Assembly: GCF_002095435.2 (NCBI RefSeq)
Contig: NZ_MJEJ02000027.1
Location: 1-64,000, forward strand
Length of the DNA: 64,000 nt
Source: Williamsia sp. 1138
Lineage (GTDB): Bacteria > Actinomycetota > Actinomycetes > Mycobacteriales > Mycobacteriaceae
Direction: 5' to 3'
How positions within the stretch are numbered: the stretch's first letter is position 1; the number at the start of each line of letters is the position of its first letter. The notes beneath the pieces are model-generated. The model saw only the letters and a program-made list of their open reading frames with translations, searched no databases and was not told the origin of the DNA. Made by a program: the position numbers and the translations under genes. This document shows, in pieces, positions 60,131 through 64,000 of this stretch.

Positions 60131-61063
60131 TCACAGGTGACGGGACCGAGCATGTAGGAAGTCGGCACGTAGCCCGGACACGACGTCGGCGATGGGTTCA
60201 CTCCGGTGGACCCCGGAGACGGTATGACCTGCTGCCCACACATCCGACCACCGCCCCGGCCCGTCGTGCCGAGCCCCTCCGTATGTGCCGTCGGCGGACG
60301 TCGGCGAAACGTCTTCGTCCAGAGCGGCAGGATCGAGACCCGCCGCGACGATGGACGGGCGCAGCATGTTGGTCGGCATACCGGTGAAGGCCTTGGTGAG
60401 GTGGATGTCGTCGGCGGACGAGTCGACGAGCATCTGTTTGTAGCCGACCGACGCCATGCTCTCGGTGGCTGCGATGGCCTTGGTGCCGAGGTAGACGAGA
60501 TCGCAGCCGAGGACCTGTGCCGCGGCGATGGCGGTGCCGTCGGTGATCCCGCCGGCCAGGACGACGGTTCCCGAGAAGAACTCTCGGACTGCGCGAACGA
60601 ACACGAACGGGTTGAGCCAGCCGGTGTTGCCGCCGGCGCCTGCGCTGAGGAGGACGAGGCCGTCCACTCCGCAGGCAACGGCCTTGCGTGCGTGCTCGAC
60701 GCTCGCGACGTCGGCGAGGACGGAGATCCCGGCCTCGTGCAGTGGTCCGACCACCGGTGCGGGTGTCCCGACACTCGTGATGACGAAGTCCGGGCGGCCC
60801 GCGAGCAACACCTCGAGGTCGGCATCGCGGCGGGCGTGTTTGATGATCAGGTTGGCGCCCCACGGCAACCGGCGGTCATCGGAGGTCAGGTCGGCGGAGA
60901 TGCGTCCGACCCATTCACCGAGTTCGGTGGTGCTGCGGCAGTTGGCAGTCGGGAAAGACCCGGCGATGCCCGCACGCGAGGCCGCGATCACCAGATCGGG
61001 CCCACAGACGCGGAACATGGGGGCGAGGACGACGGGCATGGTGAGCCGGCCGGTCCAGGTCAT
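60131..61063 (-). CDS. Nitronate monooxygenase (2-nitropropane dioxygenase-like)
   Basis: 310 residues from ATG at 61063; GTG at 61075 is an alternative. FMN-dependent TIM barrel with APMF near the N-terminus, GANLIIKH, the glycine-rich SAGAGGNTGW loop, VLAGGITDG and LGTKAIAATES. The family oxidises alkyl nitronates such as propionate 3-nitronate. A G-rich repeat lies about 90 bp upstream, and the 323-bp region between this gene and 61387 holds no other gene. Confidence 0.86.
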   Translation of the reverse strand: MTWTGRLTMPVVLAPMFRVCGPDLVIAASRAGIAGSFPTANCRSTTELGEWVGRISADLTSDDRRLPWGANLIIKHARRDADLEVLLAGRPDFVITSVGTPAPVVGPLHEAGISVLADVASVEHARKAVACGVDGLVLLSAGAGGNTGWLNPFVFVRAVREFFSGTVVLAGGITDGTAIAAAQVLGCDLVYLGTKAIAATESMASVGYKQMLVDSSADDIHLTKAFTGMPTNMLRPSIVAAGLDPAALDEDVSPTSADGTYGGARHDGPGRWSDVWAAGHTVSGVHRSEPIADVVSGLRADFLHARSRHL

Positions 61064-61153
61064 TGATGCTGCCACGCTGCGATGTTCGCCTTCTGTTGAA
61101 AGTCTTGCCGAAACCGGGACAACCGACCGAACGATCACCAGGCTAGCGGCACC

Positions 61154-61208
61154 GGGGGTTCGGGGGTTCCGGGGGTTCTGGGGGTTCGCGAGTCTGGGGG
61201 TTCGGGGC
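61154..61208 (+). repeat. GGGGGTTC direct repeats, G-quadruplex-prone
   Basis: Five runs of five G plus a sixth run of four occur at 61154, 61162, 61171, 61180, 61196 and 61205, the first four separated by only 3-4 bases of TTC type. This meets the simple G-quadruplex pattern on the plus strand. It lies in the leader region of the minus-strand nitronate monooxygenase gene. Confidence 0.75.
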
Positions 61209-61386
61209 AAAGCGATGACAAAGTGAGACCCGCGCGGCATGGACGCGGGCGAGGTCGGTGGACGAGACTCGAGGTGCTGGCCGCTTTCGGGTCCGAGGTT
61301 TCATCGACCCCATCGGTGGGGATTCCAAGTGGGCAGCGTGGTCACGCATCCGTGACCAGCGAGCACCACCAACGTTAGGAAGCACT

Positions 61387-61692
61387 GTGAGTACCACTGC
61401 TCAAGCGGTCGAGGTCTTGGCCGAACGTTCCACCACCACGACTGCCGTCGGTTGGGTTGGCTACATCATCATCGGCGGTCTTGCCGGCTGGATCGCCAGC
61501 AAGTTCATGGGCACCGACAAGCAGATGGGAATTCTGCTGAACATCGTCGTCGGTGTCATCGGTGCTTTCCTGGGTGGATTCATCCTCAGCTTCTTCTTCG
61601 ACACCGCGAGCGGTGGTTGGTGGTTCACCTTCTTCACCGCGCTCCTCGGCGCGTGCATCCTGCTGTTCATCGTGAAGCGGCTCAGACGCTGA
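61387..61692 (+). CDS. GlsB/YeaQ/YmgE-family stress-response membrane protein
   Basis: 101 residues from GTG at 61387 with AGGAAG five bases upstream. Three hydrophobic segments carry the family pattern GYIIIGGLAGWIASKFMG and NIVVGVIGAFLGGFI. This transglycosylase-associated family is small, membrane-embedded and usually stress induced. A strong terminator follows. Confidence 0.88.
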   Translation: MSTTAQAVEVLAERSTTTTAVGWVGYIIIGGLAGWIASKFMGTDKQMGILLNIVVGVIGAFLGGFILSFFFDTASGGWWFTFFTALLGACILLFIVKRLRR

Positions 61693-61726
61693 CGCGGTAG
61701 TGCATCCACGCACCAGGTGAGACAGA

Positions 61727-61759
61727 AACCGGCGCGGGCTCGTGGAGCCCGCGCCGGTT
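61727..61759 (+). terminator. Strong stem-loop terminator after the GlsB-like gene
   Basis: A perfect 15-bp stem, AACCGGCGCGGGCTC with GAGCCCGCGCCGGTT, has a 3-nt loop, ending 22 bp before the next start codon. There is no long U tract; stability comes from the GC stem, as is common in high-GC actinobacteria. Confidence 0.75.
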
Positions 61760-61781
61760 GTCGCGTTCTACAGGAAGTCCG

Positions 61782-63095
61782 ATGAGCGAAAACATCGACG
61801 TCGCAAGCGGTTGGATCCCGGAAGCGACGACGCCGCGAGCGTCGAGGTGGCACCGACCCCAGCTGCCGATCGACGATCCGTTCTACCGCCCGCCCGCGGA
61901 CTTCGAGAGACTGCCTGCGGGCACGTTGTTGCGCAGTCGTGAAGTGGAGATAGCGCTGCTCGGTCTTGTTCCCCAGCAGGTCTCCGCATGGCAATTGCTG
62001 TACTGCACGGCGGATCTGAACGGCACACCCGAGGCGTCGGTGACCACGGTGCTGCTGCCCGCGGATGCAGACGGGGTGCACTCGCGCCCGCTCTTGGCGT
62101 ACCAGTGCGCCATCGATGCGATCTCGTCCCGGAGCTTCCCGTCCTATGCGTTGCAACGCGGTGCGACCTCTCTCGGCAACGTCGCACCATTCGAGCTACT
62201 GATCATCGCCAACGCGGTGTCGCGGGGCTGGGCGGTCACGATCGCCGATCATGAAGGACTCGGCGGCTACTTCGGTGCCCCGCGTGAGCCGGGGTACCGC
62301 GTCCTCGATGGGATCAGGGCCGCGACCGACTTTGCTCCGCTAGGGCTCACGCGGGCGACTCCCGTGGGTGTCTGGGGCTATTCCGGTGGCGGCATGGCGT
62401 CATCGTGGGTCGCCGAGATGGCGCCCGAGTACGCTCCTGAACTCAACATCGTCGGAGCCGTTCTCGGGGCGCCGGTCGGTGATCCGGGCCAGACGTACAT
62501 ACGTCTCAACGACACCTTCTTCGCAGGTCTGCCCGCGTTGGTGGTCGCCGGCCTGCGCCATCTGTACCCGGGACTGCGCCGGGTGATCGACTCGCACGTC
62601 AACGACGAGGGCAGGGCGCGCCTCGACGAGATCGAGTCGATGTCCACCGCCTGGGCAATCGCCCGGTTCGCCGGCGACGACTTCGACAACTACACCGATA
62701 TCCCACTGGCCGATGTGCTCGCCTCGCCCGCGGTTCTCGAGCTGTTCGACGACATCCGGCTCGGTTCCCGGCGGCCCGACTGCCCACTACTCGTAGTGCA
62801 GCCGGTCCACGACCAGATCATCGCCGTCGAGGACGTGGACGCACAGGTGGACCGCTACAACGATTTCGGGGCCAACGTGACGTACATCCGAGACCGTGTC
62901 AGCGAACATCTGTCTCTGATGATTCTCGCGACACCCACCGTGCTCGAATGGCTCGGCGAACGATTCGACGGCGCGCCCGAACCGACCGGCTCGACCCGCA
63001 CCGTGTGGTCGTCCGCGCTGTCGCCGACGTCGCTGCGCGGATTTCTGGGAATGGGTAGGGCCGCACTGCTCACGTTGGTGGGCGGCAAGTTGTGA
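61782..63095 (+). CDS. Secretory-lipase (LIP) family alpha/beta-hydrolase
   Basis: 437 residues from ATG at 61782 with AGGAAG five bases upstream. Nucleophile motif GYSGGGMASSW near 205, catalytic Asp/His candidates in VQPVHDQIIAVED and SEHLSL near the C-terminus, and the lid-like region match the LIP family of triacylglycerol lipases (PF03583). No signal peptide is visible, which is unusual for a family named for secretion; it may be cytoplasmic or exported otherwise. Substrate probably acylglycerols or other long esters. Confidence 0.86.
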   Translation: MSENIDVASGWIPEATTPRASRWHRPQLPIDDPFYRPPADFERLPAGTLLRSREVEIALLGLVPQQVSAWQLLYCTADLNGTPEASVTTVLLPADADGVHSRPLLAYQCAIDAISSRSFPSYALQRGATSLGNVAPFELLIIANAVSRGWAVTIADHEGLGGYFGAPREPGYRVLDGIRAATDFAPLGLTRATPVGVWGYSGGGMASSWVAEMAPEYAPELNIVGAVLGAPVGDPGQTYIRLNDTFFAGLPALVVAGLRHLYPGLRRVIDSHVNDEGRARLDEIESMSTAWAIARFAGDDFDNYTDIPLADVLASPAVLELFDDIRLGSRRPDCPLLVVQPVHDQIIAVEDVDAQVDRYNDFGANVTYIRDRVSEHLSLMILATPTVLEWLGERFDGAPEPTGSTRTVWSSALSPTSLRGFLGMGRAALLTLVGGKL

Positions 63096-63524
63096 TCAGC
63101 CGACGACCTGCTCGCGCAAACCTTTCGTCGCCATCTCCAGGACTGTTTTCTGACCCCTTTTGACGAGTAGTCCCGGCACGGGGATCTTGAGATCGATGGT
63201 CATCTCGAACTCGACGTGGGTGCCGGTTTCGGTTTCGGTGAGGCGGTATTCGGCGCGCTGCATCTTCTGCTGCGAACTCTCGACCATCTCCCACACGACG
63301 GAGTTGTCGGCCCATGTGTACTCGACGACCTGATCGTCGGTGATGCCCATCAGCGATACGCTCATGCGTGCCTGCTTGGGTCTGCCGTCGTCGTGGCGGT
63401 CGATCACGGCGGCGCTCTTGTGAATCGACGACCAGGACGGCATGGCCTCCACGTCCGCGATGGCGTCGAGGACTGCCGCTGGTGGCGCTTCGATATCGAT
63501 GCTCTTACTTCCGCTGACTGCCAT
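63096..63524 (-). CDS. SRPBCC-family protein (MxaD/START-like)
   Basis: 142 residues from ATG. It shows the helix-grip pattern SIDIEAPPAAVLDAIADVEAMPSW at the start, strands through the middle (YTWADNSVVWEMVESSQQKM) and a C-terminal helix with KRGQKTVLEMATKGLREQV. Mycobacteria carry several cytosolic paralogues of this type. It is convergent with the lipase gene, one base apart. Ligand unknown. Confidence 0.85.
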   Translation of the reverse strand: MAVSGSKSIDIEAPPAAVLDAIADVEAMPSWSSIHKSAAVIDRHDDGRPKQARMSVSLMGITDDQVVEYTWADNSVVWEMVESSQQKMQRAEYRLTETETGTHVEFEMTIDLKIPVPGLLVKRGQKTVLEMATKGLREQVVG

Positions 63525-63611
63525 GGTGTGAAGGTAACCCAGCTGCGCTGATCGCCAAACGAAATGGTGGTTCAGGTGTTTCTGCTGCGTGCGATCAGGG
63601 AACATTTGACC

Positions 63612-64000
63612 ATGACCGGACCTGTGTTCCGCCCGCGCGCAGGTGCTGTGGCCGTCATCGTCACCGCACTTCTCCTGGCAGTATCGTGTTCGACGTCCTC
63701 CGACGAGGCTGCGCCACCTGATCAGGTGTGTGCTCTGCCCGAGTCGTCGAGTACCTCGGCAACCGCGCCTTCTGAGCCGGAGGGTGCGACCGAAGACATC
63801 TCGACCAACCCTGAGGTGGCGACGGGCTACCGGTCGGACATGACTGCGGTGCAAACGAAGTCCTTCGCCGCAGCAACCGCGAACCCCCTGGCTACGCAGG
63901 CCGCCTGTGAGGTCCTCGCGGGTGGAGGTGACGCTGCGGATGCCCTGGTGGCTGCCCAGATGGTGCTGGGGCTCGTCGAGCCGCAGAGTTCAGGCATCGG
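63612..64000 (+). CDS. ggt: Gamma-glutamyltransferase precursor, lipoprotein (5' part, cut by window end)
   Basis: 130 residues are visible and the frame is still open at the window edge. The signal peptide ends in a lipobox LAVSC (Cys at about 26), so the enzyme should be lipid-anchored. After a Ser/Thr/Glu-rich linker the conserved N-terminus of gamma-glutamyltransferases appears: SFAAATANPLATQAACEVLAGGGDAADALVAAQ and LGLVEPQSSGIG. The autoprocessing Thr would lie outside the window. It should transfer or hydrolyse gamma-glutamyl groups of glutathione-type peptides outside the membrane. Divergent from the SRPBCC gene across 87 bp. Confidence 0.85.
   Translation, partial: MTGPVFRPRAGAVAVIVTALLLAVSCSTSSDEAAPPDQVCALPESSSTSATAPSEPEGATEDISTNPEVATGYRSDMTAVQTKSFAAATANPLATQAACEVLAGGGDAADALVAAQMVLGLVEPQSSGI

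Overview
The window is high-GC actinobacterial chromosome. Several blocks match the mycolic-acid-containing Mycobacteriales: an alaT/iron-sulfur reductase pair, a LuxR-ATPase next to iniB-iniA-iniC, dnaK-grpE-dnaJ-hspR under HAIR operators, an EphD-type hydrolase/SDR fusion, a trehalose 2-sulfotransferase (Stf0), and a DUF222-HNH (13E12-type) protein. Gene content and order resemble the M. tuberculosis Rv0337c-Rv0353 neighbourhood, but rearranged and with unrelated genes between. A Gordonia-like genome is my best guess, as an inference without a database search. I see no rRNA, tRNA, CRISPR array, prophage or intact insertion sequence.

Layout. 0-8 kb: an orphan AbiEi/DUF559-type protein, then a minus-strand operon (EphD-like fusion, ferritin-like 'metal-dependent hydrolase', [2Fe-2S] flavin reductase, Baeyer-Villiger-type monooxygenase), a strong terminator and alaT. 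8-13 kb: a membrane GGDEF protein and a very long membrane Fe-S reductase with a repetitive Lys/Pro/Ala tail. 13-26 kb: accessory genes, including envelope acyltransferases (two are tandem SGNH fusions), a TSUP transporter, a lipoprotein, DUF222-HNH, AraC plus VOC, XRE divergent from map, a lipase-like esterase and a secreted protein. 26-38 kb: the ini locus. A LuxR-type AAA regulator (IniR-like) and a membrane-anchored Hsp70-like protein are translationally coupled and divergent from iniB, iniA, iniC and a fourth coupled unknown gene. 38.6-44.3 kb: dnaK-grpE-dnaJ-hspR with two HAIR operators, followed by a membrane protein with a Pro/Thr tail. 44-51 kb: a type II flavohaemoglobin-like protein, an amidohydrolase, a thioredoxin-reductase-like protein without the redox cysteines, an NtaA/DszA-type monooxygenase, an SDR and a crotonase remnant. 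51-56.5 kb: a sulfur island of sulfatase, cysNC, cysD and stf0. 56.5-64 kb: small membrane proteins, an NAD-binding protein, a CPBP protease, SRPBCC proteins, a nitronate monooxygenase, a secretory lipase and the start of a gamma-glutamyltransferase lipoprotein that runs off the window.

The most interesting parts are the ini locus, where the Hsp70-like partner, the approximately 980-residue IniB and several palindromic non-coding elements have no simple explanation; the candidate diiron oxygenase operon at 1.1-6.5 kb; and the self-contained PAPS synthesis and sulfotransfer operon beside a sulfatase. Three long nested inverted repeats (34012-34060, 38644-38710, 50115-50191) are structured non-coding elements that I cannot assign.
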